From positions 124,001 through 188,000 of the forward strand of contig NZ_QEYO01000005.1 of the NCBI RefSeq assembly GCF_023718305.1: a stretch of DNA of 64,000 nt, written 5' to 3'. The notes beneath the pieces were generated by a model. That model ran no database searches and had not been told where the DNA came from. It saw nothing but the letters and a program-made list of their open reading frames with translations. Positions 9,361-17,961 of the stretch are shown piece after piece. Made by a program: the position numbers and the translations under genes. Origin of the DNA: Gramella sp. AN32 (GTDB lineage Bacteria; Bacteroidota; Bacteroidia; Flavobacteriales; Flavobacteriaceae). Position 1 is the first letter of the stretch. Each line of letters begins with the position of its first letter.

Positions 9361-10122
9361 ATGAAGATTGTTGTTTCCCCGGCAAAAACCCTTGATTACG
9401 AATCTAAACTTCCAACTTCCAGAGGAACTCAGCCAAATTTTCTTGATACTACCATAAAAATTAATCGGAAGCTTTCCAGACAATCTAAAAAAAAGCTTTC
9501 TGGTTTAATGAGCATTAGCGATAAGCTGGCAGATTTAAATTATAACCGATACCAGGAATTTCAGGAAGGGCATGATAAAAAGAATTCCCGCCCGGCGATG
9601 TATGCGTTTGCGGGAGATGTGTATACCGGGTTGGATGCATACAGCCTTCCAACAGGGAAATTAGATCAAATTCAAAATAGCTTAAGGATCTTATCCGGAA
9701 TGTACGGTATTCTTAAACCTCTTGACCTTATCCAGCCTTATCGTTTGGAAATGGGAACCGATATAGGAATTGATAGAAAAAAGAATTTATACGAGGTATG
9801 GCAAAAGAAAATAACCACTTTCTTGAATAATGAACTCGAAGAAAACGAACTTTTCTTAAACCTGGCCAGCAATGAATATTTCAAAGCTGTAGATGCTAAT
9901 AAATTGAAAGTTCCGGTAATTTCCCCTGTTTTCAAGGACTTTAAGAATGGTGAACTCAAGATTATCAGCTTTTTTGCAAAAAAGGCCAGGGGTTCTATGG
10001 TTCGATATATTCTGGATAAGAATTGTGAAAACCTGGACGATGTTTTGGGATATGATTATGAACAGTATCGTTATAGCGAAAAACATACAGAAAAAGAAGG
10101 TGAACCGGTTTTTATAAGATAA
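9361..10122 (+). CDS. yaaA: peroxide stress protein YaaA (DUF328 family)
   Basis: 253 residues, family length. Opens with the diagnostic [12 protein letters not shown] and contains [26 protein letters not shown] and [24 protein letters not shown]. In E. coli YaaA lowers free intracellular iron during peroxide stress and has a DNA-binding-like fold. It has its own -7 box. The next gene starts 16 bp after the stop. Confidence 0.95.
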   Translation: MKIVVSPAKTLDYESKLPTSRGTQPNFLDTTIKINRKLSRQSKKKLSGLMSISDKLADLNYNRYQEFQEGHDKKNSRPAMYAFAGDVYTGLDAYSLPTGKLDQIQNSLRILSGMYGILKPLDLIQPYRLEMGTDIGIDRKKNLYEVWQKKITTFLNNELEENELFLNLASNEYFKAVDANKLKVPVISPVFKDFKNGELKIISFFAKKARGSMVRYILDKNCENLDDVLGYDYEQYRYSEKHTEKEGEPVFIR

Positions 10123-10138
10123 ATTCCTATTTTTACAA

Positions 10139-10825
10139 TTGAATAGTAATTTTAACCCCCTAGTTATTTTTTACCATACCCACCCTTATCCGCCATTTAT
10201 CCCGGCGAGCGCTACAAAATTAATTGTTGGAACGCTCCCCCCGCCAAGGTTTACCAGCCGTAAATTAAAACCAGATGATGTAGATTTTTGCTATGGAAGC
10301 AAGGATGGCCTATTATGGCCAATTTTGGATAAGATTTTTGAACTAAACCTTCTTTTCGATAATTCCGAAAAAGCCGTTTCCCAACGCAAAAAATTTCTGA
10401 CAAATCGTGGTATTGGTATTTGCGATATTGTGGAATGCAGTACCAGGGAAAAAATTGATGCTTCAGATTTGGGGATGCAGGATGTGGAGTTGAGGGAAAT
10501 GATCAAAATTCTCAAAAAATTCCCTAAGATCGATACGCTTATTTTTACAGGCGGAAATTCTAAAAATGGCCCGGAATATTTTTTTAGAAAGCTCTTAAAA
10601 GATAAATATCCGCATATAAGATTAAAATTAATAGACCAATCCACGCCAAAGATTCATGAGTTCCTTTTAGATAACCGGATTATATCCACTGTTTCTTTAA
10701 CTGCACCTTCAGGGGCGGCAAATATCTCTATTGGCAGCAGTGAACTTTACAAAGCTCTAAAAAAGAAGAACCCTGACTTCAACACAGTTGACTTCAGGGT
10801 TCTTCAGTATAAAGATCATTTTTAA
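10139..10825 (+). CDS. uracil-DNA-glycosylase-fold protein
   Basis: 228 residues. The stretch LIVGTLPPPRF near the N-terminus and CDIVECSTREKIDASD are typical of a mug-like member of the uracil-DNA glycosylase superfamily found in Bacteroidota; the C-terminal SLTAPSGAANISIGS corresponds to the base-pocket loop. The likely role is excision of damaged or mispaired bases, but activity is unproved for this branch. The start is a TTG close behind yaaA with no clear ribosome site, so the start is uncertain. The final third of the gene contains a strong hairpin used, I think, as terminator by the opposing genes. Confidence 0.75.
   Translation: MNSNFNPLVIFYHTHPYPPFIPASATKLIVGTLPPPRFTSRKLKPDDVDFCYGSKDGLLWPILDKIFELNLLFDNSEKAVSQRKKFLTNRGIGICDIVECSTREKIDASDLGMQDVELREMIKILKKFPKIDTLIFTGGNSKNGPEYFFRKLLKDKYPHIRLKLIDQSTPKIHEFLLDNRIISTVSLTAPSGAANISIGSSELYKALKKKNPDFNTVDFRVLQYKDHF
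10759..10805 (-). terminator. intrinsic terminator of the THX operon inside the opposing glycosylase gene
   Basis: Arms GAAGAACCCTGA (10765-10776) and TCAGGGTTCTTC (10794-10805) pair perfectly over 12 bp, with a further inner stem TCAAC-ACA-GTTGA. On the minus strand the hairpin is followed at once by six T residues. It thus fits a terminator for the two small genes ending at 10831, although it lies wholly within the coding sequence of the plus-strand gene. Confidence 0.75.
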
Positions 10826-10830
10826 GCGAC

Positions 10831-10965
10831 TTATTTCAAAGCTTTCTTATCCTGATCTGCCAGGGTTGAAGGTTTAATTTTAAACTTTTTACGTTTAGGC
10901 CTCAATTTCCCATGAGTTCCTATCGCAATTTTACCACGCTTTGTTTTTTTGTCGCCTCGTCCCAT
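10831..10965 (-). CDS. 30S ribosomal protein THX
   Basis: 44 residues, beginning MGRGDKKTKRGKIAIGTHGK and ending PSTLADQDKKALK. The very basic N-terminus with GKIAIGT is the hallmark of the small Thx/S31e-like protein that stabilises the head of the 30S subunit. In the Bacteroidota it is usually encoded alone or with a small partner, as here. It starts 3 bp after the stop of the 47-residue upstream gene. Confidence 0.88.
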   Translation of the reverse strand: MGRGDKKTKRGKIAIGTHGKLRPKRKKFKIKPSTLADQDKKALK

Positions 10966-10968
10966 AGC

Positions 10969-11112
10969 TTATTTTTTGTTTTGTTGTTCCTTAATGGTTT
11001 TTTCATCAAAATCTACATCGTTGGTTTGTTGATTTCTATCACCAGTAGGATTTGTTGGGTTTGTTTGTTCAGTTTTTCTAGTTTTCCTGTTGTTTTCAAT
11101 TGGGCCTCCCAT
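10969..11112 (-). CDS. 47-residue hydrophilic protein, unknown function
   Basis: A short frame starting MGGPIENNRKTRK, rich in Asn, Gln, Thr and Lys and predicted disordered; ends KEQQNKK. Its stop is 3 bp from the THX start, so the two form an operon. No recognised domain. The tight spacing and the shared terminator argue that it is a real gene, but conservation in relatives was not testable here. Confidence 0.6.
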   Translation of the reverse strand: MGGPIENNRKTRKTEQTNPTNPTGDRNQQTNDVDFDEKTIKEQQNKK

Positions 11113-11185
11113 AATGTTGTTTTTTAATGTTACAGCTTAAAGATAAGGACTTAAGGTCTTAAATGCTGTGAAGAGCCTGTTACAA

Positions 11186-11956
11186 TTAGGTTAAAGCTTT
11201 CACATTCCAAACAAATTCCTTGATGCTCTCAATACCATTTTCATTCAGATTTTTAATAAAGGCAGAACCAATGATCGCCCCTTTGGCGAATTTTGTTGCT
11301 TTAGTGAAAGTCTCATGATCTTTTATTCCGAAGCCAACGATTTGAGGATTTTTTAAATTCATTTCATGAATTCGTTTAAAATATTCATGTGTTTTTTCTG
11401 AAAATCCTGAAGTAGATCCTGTAACGCTTGCACTGCTCACCATGTAAATAAAACTATTGGAAATGGAATCTATAAACCTGATCCTTTTTTCAGAAGTTTG
11501 AGGCGTAATTAGGAAAATATTCAACAAACCATATTTTTCAAATAAATCCTGGTAGTTTTCATGATAAACATCAACCGGTAGGTCAGGGATAATCAATCCG
11601 TCAATTCCAATTTCTGAACATTTTTTACAGAATTTCTCTACTCCATATTGTAGAATAGGATTGAAATATCCCATGATAATCAAGGGAATTTCAACCTTGT
11701 CTCGAATCCCCTCCAGTTGCTCAAAGAGTTTTTCGGTAGTCATTCCGTTTTTTAAAGCTTTTGTTGAACTTTGCTGGATCGTTGGCCCATCGGCTAATGG
11801 ATCACTAAAAGGCAAACCAATTTCTATAAAATGAACTCCGCTTTTTTCCAGATCAACTATGATCTTTTCAGTGTCATTAGTATTGGGATAACCCGCAGTA
11901 AAATATATGGATAGGAGTTTATGGTCTGCCTCCAGTTTTTGATTAATTCTATTCAT
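11186..11956 (-). CDS. trpA: tryptophan synthase alpha chain
   Basis: 256 residues, last gene of the trp operon. Cleaves indole-3-glycerol phosphate to indole and glyceraldehyde 3-phosphate. The catalytic Glu and Asp are visible in FIEIGLPFSDPLADGPTIQQ (residues about 42-61), as are YFNP and the phosphate-binding VGFGI and GSAFI loops. It is separated from trpB by a 96-bp spacer carrying a long inverted repeat, unlike the tight spacing of the other trp genes. Confidence 0.97.
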   Translation of the reverse strand: MNRINQKLEADHKLLSIYFTAGYPNTNDTEKIIVDLEKSGVHFIEIGLPFSDPLADGPTIQQSSTKALKNGMTTEKLFEQLEGIRDKVEIPLIIMGYFNPILQYGVEKFCKKCSEIGIDGLIIPDLPVDVYHENYQDLFEKYGLLNIFLITPQTSEKRIRFIDSISNSFIYMVSSASVTGSTSGFSEKTHEYFKRIHEMNLKNPQIVGFGIKDHETFTKATKFAKGAIIGSAFIKNLNENGIESIKEFVWNVKALT

Positions 11957-11970
11957 TTTCTATTTTTTTG

Positions 11971-12049
11971 TCATTGCGAGAGCGAAGCCCGAAGCAATCT
12001 CTAGGTTTATAAAGATGAGATTGCTTCACTACTTCGTAGCTCGCAATGA
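11971..12049. repeat. long inverted repeat between trpB and trpA
   Basis: Outer arms TCATTGCGAG (11971-11980) and CTCGCAATGA (12040-12049), inner arms GAAGCAATCTC (11991-12001) and GAGATTGCTTC (12017-12027). This is the genome's dispersed CATTGCGAG/GCAATCTC family, also found near 44610-44695 and 51570-51690. In the trp mRNA it would form a long hairpin. Confidence 0.8.
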
Positions 12050-12052
12050 ACC

Positions 12053-13234
12053 TTATAAATTAAAATATTCAATATAAGTATTCAGGTCTTTATCCCCTCT
12101 TCCCGAAAGATTTACCACTACCACATCATCAGGTTTAAATTTCCTGTTTTCAAAAATGGCGAGGGCATGGGAAGTTTCAATGGCGGGAATGATACCTTCC
12201 AGTTTTGCAAGTTCAAGGCCGGCTTTCATGGCCGCATCATCGGTGATACTAATAAATTCGCCCCTGCCGGAAGTAAAAAGATTGGCATGCATAGGACCAA
12301 CCCCAGGATAATCCAGTCCTGCAGAAATGGAATAAGGTTCGGTAATTTGTCCGTCCCCGGTTTGCATTAACAGGGTTTTACTCCCATGGATAATACCCAT
12401 TTTTCCCAATGCTGAAGTTGCAGCACTTTCGCCGGTATCAATTCCTTTTCCTGCGGCTTCCACGGCGATAATCCCCACTTTAGGATTGTCCAGATAATGA
12501 TAATAGATCCCTGCGGCATTGCTTCCACCACCCACACAGGCAACCACATAATCAGGATCTTCTGTATTTTCAACTTCTTTTAACTGTTTTTTAATTTCTT
12601 CGGAAATCACACTTTGAAATCTCGCCACCATATCAGGATAGGGATGGGGCCCCACGACAGAACCAATAATATAGTGTGTGTCCACCGGATTGTTTATCCA
12701 GTCACGAATCGCTTCATTGGTCGCATCTTTTAAAGTTCTGCTTCCCGACTTTGCCGGAATTACTTTTGCACCCAGCATTTTCATTCTGGCAACATTGGGC
12801 GATTGCCTTTCAATATCGATTTCACCCATATACACAATACATTCCAGTCCCATTAGCGCACAAACAGTGGCTGTTGCCACTCCGTGTTGCCCCGCGCCGG
12901 TCTCCGCGATTATTCGCTTCTTGCCTAATTCCTGCGCCATCAAAATCTGCCCAACGGTATTATTGACTTTGTGTGCACCGGTATGGCAAAGATCTTCGCG
13001 TTTTAGATAAACTTTTGTATTATACTTTTCACTAAATCTTTTGGCGAAATATAGCGGGGTAGGCCTTCCCACATAATCCTTCAGCAAAGCCCTGAATTTC
13101 TTCTGAAAAGATTCACTTTGCATGATCTCTATATATTGGGAGCGTAGTTCCTCTACATTTGGATAAAGCATTTCCGGAATAAAAGCACCGCCAAACTCAC
13201 CATAATAGCCCTTTTCATCAACCTGATAACTCAT
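12053..13234 (-). CDS. trpB: tryptophan synthase beta chain
   Basis: 393 residues, family length. PLP enzyme joining indole and serine. The PLP lysine is in HTGAHKVNN (about residues 83-91); GGGSNAAG is the phosphate-binding loop and ETGAGQHG the serine-site loop. The stop of trpF and start of trpB are 1 bp apart, so translation is likely coupled. Confidence 0.98.
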   Translation of the reverse strand: MSYQVDEKGYYGEFGGAFIPEMLYPNVEELRSQYIEIMQSESFQKKFRALLKDYVGRPTPLYFAKRFSEKYNTKVYLKREDLCHTGAHKVNNTVGQILMAQELGKKRIIAETGAGQHGVATATVCALMGLECIVYMGEIDIERQSPNVARMKMLGAKVIPAKSGSRTLKDATNEAIRDWINNPVDTHYIIGSVVGPHPYPDMVARFQSVISEEIKKQLKEVENTEDPDYVVACVGGGSNAAGIYYHYLDNPKVGIIAVEAAGKGIDTGESAATSALGKMGIIHGSKTLLMQTGDGQITEPYSISAGLDYPGVGPMHANLFTSGRGEFISITDDAAMKAGLELAKLEGIIPAIETSHALAIFENRKFKPDDVVVVNLSGRGDKDLNTYIEYFNL

Positions 13235-13235
13235 C

Positions 13236-13949
13236 CTATAAATTTATGTGGGTTTTAAATTCCTTTAATTCTTTTAATTTCTTCAAACCTGGTTTCAGTT
13301 CAAATTTGCTGTTTACATCGATGGCGTATAATAAACCTGGTTTACCCATACGCTGAAAATGATTTTTTAATTCGGAAATTTCTTCGGCATGTTCCAGACC
13401 AATTCCCCCACTTAGGAAAAAAGGCGTGTTTGAAGGATACTCTTTTAAAATTTGCCAGTCAAATGTTTCTCCATTTCCTCCCGGGTTTAAACCTTTTGTA
13501 TCGAAAAGAAAATAATCTACAATCCCTTCAAAGGGTTTTATATCCTGAAAAGAAAAATCTTTCCCCACTGAAAAAACCTTAATAATTTCAGGAGTGTTAC
13601 CGCTCTTTTGCAGTGTAGAGCGCAAATCTTTACAAAATCCTGCTGACTCTTCTCCATGAACCTGAACTGCATTCAGATGATATTTAGAAACCTTTTCCAG
13701 AATTTCATCGGCACCTGCATTTACAAATACACCTGTTTTTTTAATTTCCGGGGCAATTTTCGGCAATTCCCCGTCAAAATAGCGGGGCGATTTTTCGTAA
13801 AATATAAAGCCCATATAATCGGGTTCAAGCTCAGAAACCTGAAGCATGTTACCCGCGTTTTGCATCCCGCAAATTTTTAAACTTAAACCTATACTTTGCC
13901 CGGAAGCTGAGGTTATAAGCGTTTTTTCTTTCGAATTTTCCAGATTCAT
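13236..13949 (-). CDS. trpF: phosphoribosylanthranilate isomerase
   Basis: 237 residues, a little longer than the usual 200-210 because of an N-terminal extension of about 24 residues before [25 protein letters not shown] and FLSGGIG are family signatures (catalytic Cys and Asp). An internal start nearer LKICGM cannot be excluded. Catalyses the third step after anthranilate. One-bp gaps to both neighbours. Confidence 0.95.
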   Translation of the reverse strand: MNLENSKEKTLITSASGQSIGLSLKICGMQNAGNMLQVSELEPDYMGFIFYEKSPRYFDGELPKIAPEIKKTGVFVNAGADEILEKVSKYHLNAVQVHGEESAGFCKDLRSTLQKSGNTPEIIKVFSVGKDFSFQDIKPFEGIVDYFLFDTKGLNPGGNGETFDWQILKEYPSNTPFFLSGGIGLEHAEEISELKNHFQRMGKPGLLYAIDVNSKFELKPGLKKLKELKEFKTHINL

Positions 13950-13950
13950 C

Positions 13951-14745
13951 TTAATTGGAATTTTGTATTTGTCTAATAAAATTGGAAGCAGATTCTCCTG
14001 GTTGACTTGTTCTCATAAAATTCTCGCCAATTAAAAAGCCTTTAAAATCATGCTTTTTTAACTCGTTGATCACCGCCGGATTACTAATCCCGCTTTCTGA
14101 AACTTTTACAAAGTTAGCAGGAATTTTTTGAGCGAGCTTTTTACTGTTTTCAATGGAAACTTCAAAGGTCTTTAAATTCCTGTTGTTCACTCCCATAAGA
14201 TCTGCAGCCACGTTTACAGATTTTTCCAATTCCGCTTCATTATGAATTTCCAACAGCACGTCTAAACCAAGGTTTTTAGCGAAATTGGCGAAATTTTTCA
14301 ATTCATCTTTTGAAAGTACCGAAGCAATCAACAAGATGGCATCTGCGCCATAAGATTTCGCTTCTAAGATTTGATATTCATCAATAATGAACTCCTTTCT
14401 AAGAATTGGAATATTCACCGCTGCCCTGGCAATTAAAAGATCATCTAATGAGCCGCCAAAATATTTACCATCAGTAAGCACAGACATTCCGCATACTCCA
14501 GCCTTTTCATAACCTCTGGCCACCTCCTGAATATTCAAGTCCTGGTTGATTATAGATTTTGAAGGTGACCTTCGCTTAAATTCTGCAATAATTCCAGTAG
14601 AAGATTTTTTTATCTTTTCTGAAAGAGACAAAACTTCTCTCTTGAAAAGTGCTGAATTTTCGAGTTGGGAAACCGGGACTACTTTTTTCTTTAGTTCTAC
14701 TTCAAGCAGTTTATCGGCAACAATTTTATCAAGAATATTCATCAA
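13951..14745 (-). CDS. trpC: indole-3-glycerol phosphate synthase
   Basis: 264 residues. TIM-barrel enzyme closing the indole ring. IIAEFKRRSPSKSII (catalytic Lys), ILRKEFI, LLEIHNE and VNNRNLKTFEV are all present. Overlaps the end of trpD by 4 bp (ATGA type), consistent with coupled translation. Confidence 0.97.
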   Translation of the reverse strand: MMNILDKIVADKLLEVELKKKVVPVSQLENSALFKREVLSLSEKIKKSSTGIIAEFKRRSPSKSIINQDLNIQEVARGYEKAGVCGMSVLTDGKYFGGSLDDLLIARAAVNIPILRKEFIIDEYQILEAKSYGADAILLIASVLSKDELKNFANFAKNLGLDVLLEIHNEAELEKSVNVAADLMGVNNRNLKTFEVSIENSKKLAQKIPANFVKVSESGISNPAVINELKKHDFKGFLIGENFMRTSQPGESASNFIRQIQNSN

Positions 14746-15743
14746 TTTTCGAGTTTACTTAATTCCTGTAATTTGCCAAAACACTTGAAAGCTTTTCCAG
14801 ATTTAATAGATTCTTTTGCCAGCTGCATTCCTTCCAATGGAGTTATCTTGTTAACCGTGGCGATGGCCATCCCTGCGTTGGCGCAAACTACTGAAGTTTG
14901 TGCTGCAGTCCCTTCCCCTTTTAAAATGGAAATTAATATTTCTGCCGATTTTTCAATGGAACCTCCGCCGGCAATTTCACTTTGATCTAATTCCTTTACG
15001 CCAAAATCCTGTGGTAGAAGTATCTGTTCAGCATCATTTCTAATACTTTTAGCTGCCCCGGTTAAACTTATTTCATCGTAACCATCCAATGCATGCAGAA
15101 TAGTATAATTTTTATCGGTTTTTTGATATAAATAGGCATACATCCTGGCCAGTTCAAGGCTAAAAACCCCCACTAATTGATTTTGCGGAAATGCCGGATT
15201 GACCATAGGCCCCAACATATTAAAGAATGTCTTTACCGCCAGACTTTTACGAACAGGAGCTACATTTTTCATGGCCGGATGGAATAGTGGCGCGTGCAAA
15301 ATGCAAATATTAGCCTTATCGATACAGCGTTCCAAAAAACCTGTATCACTGCTAAACTTTATGCCTAAATATTCCATCACGTTGGAACTTCCACTAATTG
15401 AAGAAACTCCGTAATTTCCGTGTTTTGAAACTTTTATTCCGGCGCCCGCAGTTACAAAAGATGCTGTGGTAGAAATATTGAAAGTATCTTTTCCATCGCC
15501 CCCCGTTCCACAGAGGTCAATCGTATTATAAGCTGAAAGATCTACCGCTATACATAACTCCAGTAAAGCATCCCTAAAGCCTTCCAGTTCTTCAATGGTA
15601 ATGCTTCGCATCATATAAACCGTAAGGAAGGCTGCGATTTGTGTTTCATTATATTTTCCTTCTGAAATATTAAAGATCACCTGTTTAGCTTCTTGGGTGG
15701 TGATCGTTTCGTGATTTATTAATCGGTTTAATAATTCTTTCAT
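14742..15743 (-). CDS. trpD: anthranilate phosphoribosyltransferase
   Basis: 333 residues. Adds phosphoribose from PRPP to anthranilate. CGTGGDGKDTFNISTT (about 81-96) is the PRPP/Mg2+ loop, KHGNYGVSSISGS and HPAMKNVAPVRK follow as in the family. Six bp after trpG. Confidence 0.98.
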   Translation of the reverse strand: MKELLNRLINHETITTQEAKQVIFNISEGKYNETQIAAFLTVYMMRSITIEELEGFRDALLELCIAVDLSAYNTIDLCGTGGDGKDTFNISTTASFVTAGAGIKVSKHGNYGVSSISGSSNVMEYLGIKFSSDTGFLERCIDKANICILHAPLFHPAMKNVAPVRKSLAVKTFFNMLGPMVNPAFPQNQLVGVFSLELARMYAYLYQKTDKNYTILHALDGYDEISLTGAAKSIRNDAEQILLPQDFGVKELDQSEIAGGGSIEKSAEILISILKGEGTAAQTSVVCANAGMAIATVNKITPLEGMQLAKESIKSGKAFKCFGKLQELSKLEN

Positions 15744-15749
15744 TACTGC

Positions 15750-16367
15750 TTAAGCTTGACTGTTTAATTTCACAAATTTTTGATCGCTATTCAATATTTT
15801 AGGGCCTTCCAGCCAGTTTTTGATCATTCTTTTTCCGTTTGGGGTAAGAACAGATTCTGGATGAAACTGGACCCCCCTAACATCAAACTCCCTATGTCGC
15901 AAAGACATGATCTCACCTTTTTCATCATGGCTGGTGGCTTCCAGGCTATCTGGTAATTCCCCCGCAACCACCCAGGAGTGATATCTACCAACCTGAAATT
16001 CTTTTTCAAAGCCATCAAATAAATATTCATCTTCTACCGAAAGGATGTTCTTTGTAGCCACCCCGTGATGAACTTCAGCAAGATTCATTAATTTTCCCCC
16101 GAACACTTCACCCATCGCCTGCATTCCCAGACAAACTCCTAATAAACTTTTAGTGGGAGCATATTTTTTTATGATATCTTTTAATAAACCCGCTTCATCA
16201 GGAATTCCCGGGCCCGGTGAAAGAAGGATTTTATCATAATCTTCCACATCCTCAAGATCTAGTTGATCATTTCTACGAACCACCACCTCAAAATCAAATT
16301 CTTCGATATAGTGAACCAGATTATAGACAAAAGAGTCGTAATTATCTATGACAAGTATTTTTTTCAT
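15750..16367 (-). CDS. trpG: anthranilate synthase glutaminase subunit
   Basis: About 205 residues from the ATG at 16367 (MKKILVIDNYDSF); an upstream in-frame start would lie inside trpE and is unlikely. Class I glutamine amidotransferase: catalytic Cys in LGVCLGMQA, His and Glu in VQFHPES. Supplies ammonia to TrpE. The start is 1 bp after the trpE stop, so the two subunits are made together. Confidence 0.97.
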   Translation of the reverse strand: MKKILVIDNYDSFVYNLVHYIEEFDFEVVVRRNDQLDLEDVEDYDKILLSPGPGIPDEAGLLKDIIKKYAPTKSLLGVCLGMQAMGEVFGGKLMNLAEVHHGVATKNILSVEDEYLFDGFEKEFQVGRYHSWVVAGELPDSLEATSHDEKGEIMSLRHREFDVRGVQFHPESVLTPNGKRMIKNWLEGPKILNSDQKFVKLNSQA

Positions 16368-16368
16368 T

Positions 16369-17763
16369 TTAAATTTCTTCAGCGATTTCAAGAGCTTTGG
16401 TTAAAGCACCAAGTTTATTGTAAACTTCCTGTAATTCGTTTTCGGGTTTGGATTCTGAAACAATCCCTGCACCTGCCTGGTAATGTAATTCATGATTTTT
16501 GCTTACAAAGGAGCGAATGATGATGGCATGATTAAAATTTCCTTCAAAATCCATAAATCCAATGGCGCCGCCGTATGCACTTCGGTTTACATTCTCCAGT
16601 TTTTCGATGAGTTTAAGCGCCATGGGCTTTGGAGCTCCGCTTAAGGTTCCTGCCGGAAAAGTATCGGCAACAATCTGAGCAGTGGAAACATCTGGGTTTT
16701 TATTCCCCGTAACTTTGCTTACCAGATGGATCACGTGTGAAAAGAACTGGATCTCACGGTAATTTTCTACCTGCACATTGGTTCCATTTCGGCTTAGATC
16801 GTTTCTGGCAAGATCTACTAACATTACATGTTCAGAATTCTCTTTTTCATCGTTACTTAATTCTTTAGCGATCTCCGCGTCCTTTTCATCATTTCCTGTT
16901 CTTTTATAAGTTCCGGCAATTGGATGAATTTCAGCAACACCATTTTTTACAATTAATTGCGCCTCGGGTGAACTTCCGAAGATTTTAAAATTTCCATAGT
17001 CAAAATAGAAGAGATAGGGCGAAGGGTTCACATTCCTAAGTGCCCTGTAAACATTAAATTCATCGCCCTTAAATTTTTGGGAAAACCGCCTGGAAAGGAC
17101 CAGTTGAAAAACATCGCCACGCTGGCAATGTTTTTTTGCAGTTTCTACCAGTTCCCTATAAGAAGCATCAGATAAATTAGATTTTGCTTCTCCAGCTCTC
17201 GAAAAATTATAGGAGGAAAAATTTTTGACTTTCAGCAATTGTTCAATTTCCTCAAGGTTACTTTCCGAATTGGGGCTGTGATCAAAAATATAAGCCTCAT
17301 TCTTAAAATGATTGATGGCGATGATATTCTGATAAACCGCATAATAGATATCGGGGATTTTTAAATCCTTTTCTTTCTTCTGAATATCTACATTTTCAAA
17401 ATATTTAACGGCATCATAGGCGATATAGCCAAAAATGCCATTATTGATAAATTTGAAGTCAGATTTTTTTGTATGAAAATTACCAGCGAATTTTTGAATC
17501 TCCAGAGGGATACTTGTATTCTTATCGATAACAGAATTTAAAATTTTACCGTTGGGGAACTTCTGTTCAATGGTCTCATTTTCAACTTTAAATGTCGCGA
17601 TGGGATTACAGCAAATATAGGAAAAGCTATTATCACTGGCATGATAGTCACTACTTTCCAATAATAGACTATTGGGATAACGATCGCGAAGTTTTAAATA
17701 AATACTAACCGGGGTGATCGTATCGGCCAGGATTTTTTTGTATTGGGTCTCTAATTTGAACAT
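16369..17763 (-). CDS. trpE: anthranilate synthase component I
   Basis: About 464 residues from ATG 17763 (MFKLETQYKKIL); the frame is open a further 16 codons, but that stretch is the leader terminator and not coding. Chorismate-binding domain with SPEAQLIVKNG, PIAGTYKR and GAPKPMALKLIE; the N-terminal LLESSDYH resembles the feedback-inhibition site for tryptophan. First structural gene of the operon. Controlled by the attenuator just upstream. Confidence 0.97.
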   Translation of the reverse strand: MFKLETQYKKILADTITPVSIYLKLRDRYPNSLLLESSDYHASDNSFSYICCNPIATFKVENETIEQKFPNGKILNSVIDKNTSIPLEIQKFAGNFHTKKSDFKFINNGIFGYIAYDAVKYFENVDIQKKEKDLKIPDIYYAVYQNIIAINHFKNEAYIFDHSPNSESNLEEIEQLLKVKNFSSYNFSRAGEAKSNLSDASYRELVETAKKHCQRGDVFQLVLSRRFSQKFKGDEFNVYRALRNVNPSPYLFYFDYGNFKIFGSSPEAQLIVKNGVAEIHPIAGTYKRTGNDEKDAEIAKELSNDEKENSEHVMLVDLARNDLSRNGTNVQVENYREIQFFSHVIHLVSKVTGNKNPDVSTAQIVADTFPAGTLSGAPKPMALKLIEKLENVNRSAYGGAIGFMDFEGNFNHAIIIRSFVSKNHELHYQAGAGIVSESKPENELQEVYNKLGALTKALEIAEEI

Positions 17764-17787
17764 CAGAATTTTTAATTTTTTGGAAAA

Positions 17788-17815
17788 CAAAAAAGGCTTG
17801 TCGTGAGACAAGCCT
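17788..17815 (-). terminator. trp attenuator terminator
   Basis: A 9-bp perfect stem (AGGCTTGTC / GACAAGCCT, loop GTGA on the plus strand) followed on the minus strand by six T residues, 25 bp before the trpE start. An alternative pairing is possible: TCGTGAG at the leader-peptide stop codon is complementary to CTCACGA in the loop and arms of the hairpin, so it can act as antiterminator. A ribosome reaching the stop codon would cover that segment and allow termination. Confidence 0.85.
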
Positions 17816-17844
17816 ATGATTTATTATTATAATGGCAAGTTAGC

Positions 17845-17901
17845 TCACGAATTTTTACGTAAGTTGATCCACCACCAGTTGTTTGCATTTTTTATAAACA
17901 T
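17845..17901 (-). CDS. trpL: trp operon leader peptide
   Basis: 18 codons reading MFIKNANNWWWINLRKNS followed by TGA. Three tandem Trp codons sit in the centre, and the stop codon lies inside the proposed antiterminator segment (17845-17851), 30 bp before the terminator hairpin. This is the arrangement needed for ribosome-mediated attenuation: shortage of charged tRNA-Trp stalls the ribosome at WWW and lets the antiterminator form. An overlapping out-of-frame ATG inside the leader gives no Trp-rich peptide. Confidence 0.88.
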   Translation of the reverse strand: MFIKNANNWWWINLRKNS

Positions 17902-17906
17902 GACTT

Positions 17907-17914
17907 CAAATATA
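17907..17914 (-). promoter_or_regulatory. -7 box of the trp operon promoter
   Basis: TATATTTG on the minus strand, with TTTG 19 bp further upstream as the -33 element. It ends only 5 bp before the leader ATG, so the leader transcript is nearly or fully leaderless. Confidence 0.6.
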
Positions 17915-17961
17915 GAAATGAAAATTTTCATATCAAATGAAATTTTAAAAAATGTTTTCTC

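Noticed and set aside
10912-11127. 71-codon plus-strand frame near the THX gene
   Set aside because: Antisense to the THX operon and without any family resemblance.
12676-13010. Two overlapping plus-strand frames of about 100 codons across trpB
   Set aside because: Antisense to trpB with Ser/Pro/Leu-rich sequence and no recognisable fold.
17845-17901. Second ATG inside the trp leader reading MQTTGGGSTYV
   Set aside because: Out of frame with the Trp codons and without Trp, so it cannot explain attenuation.
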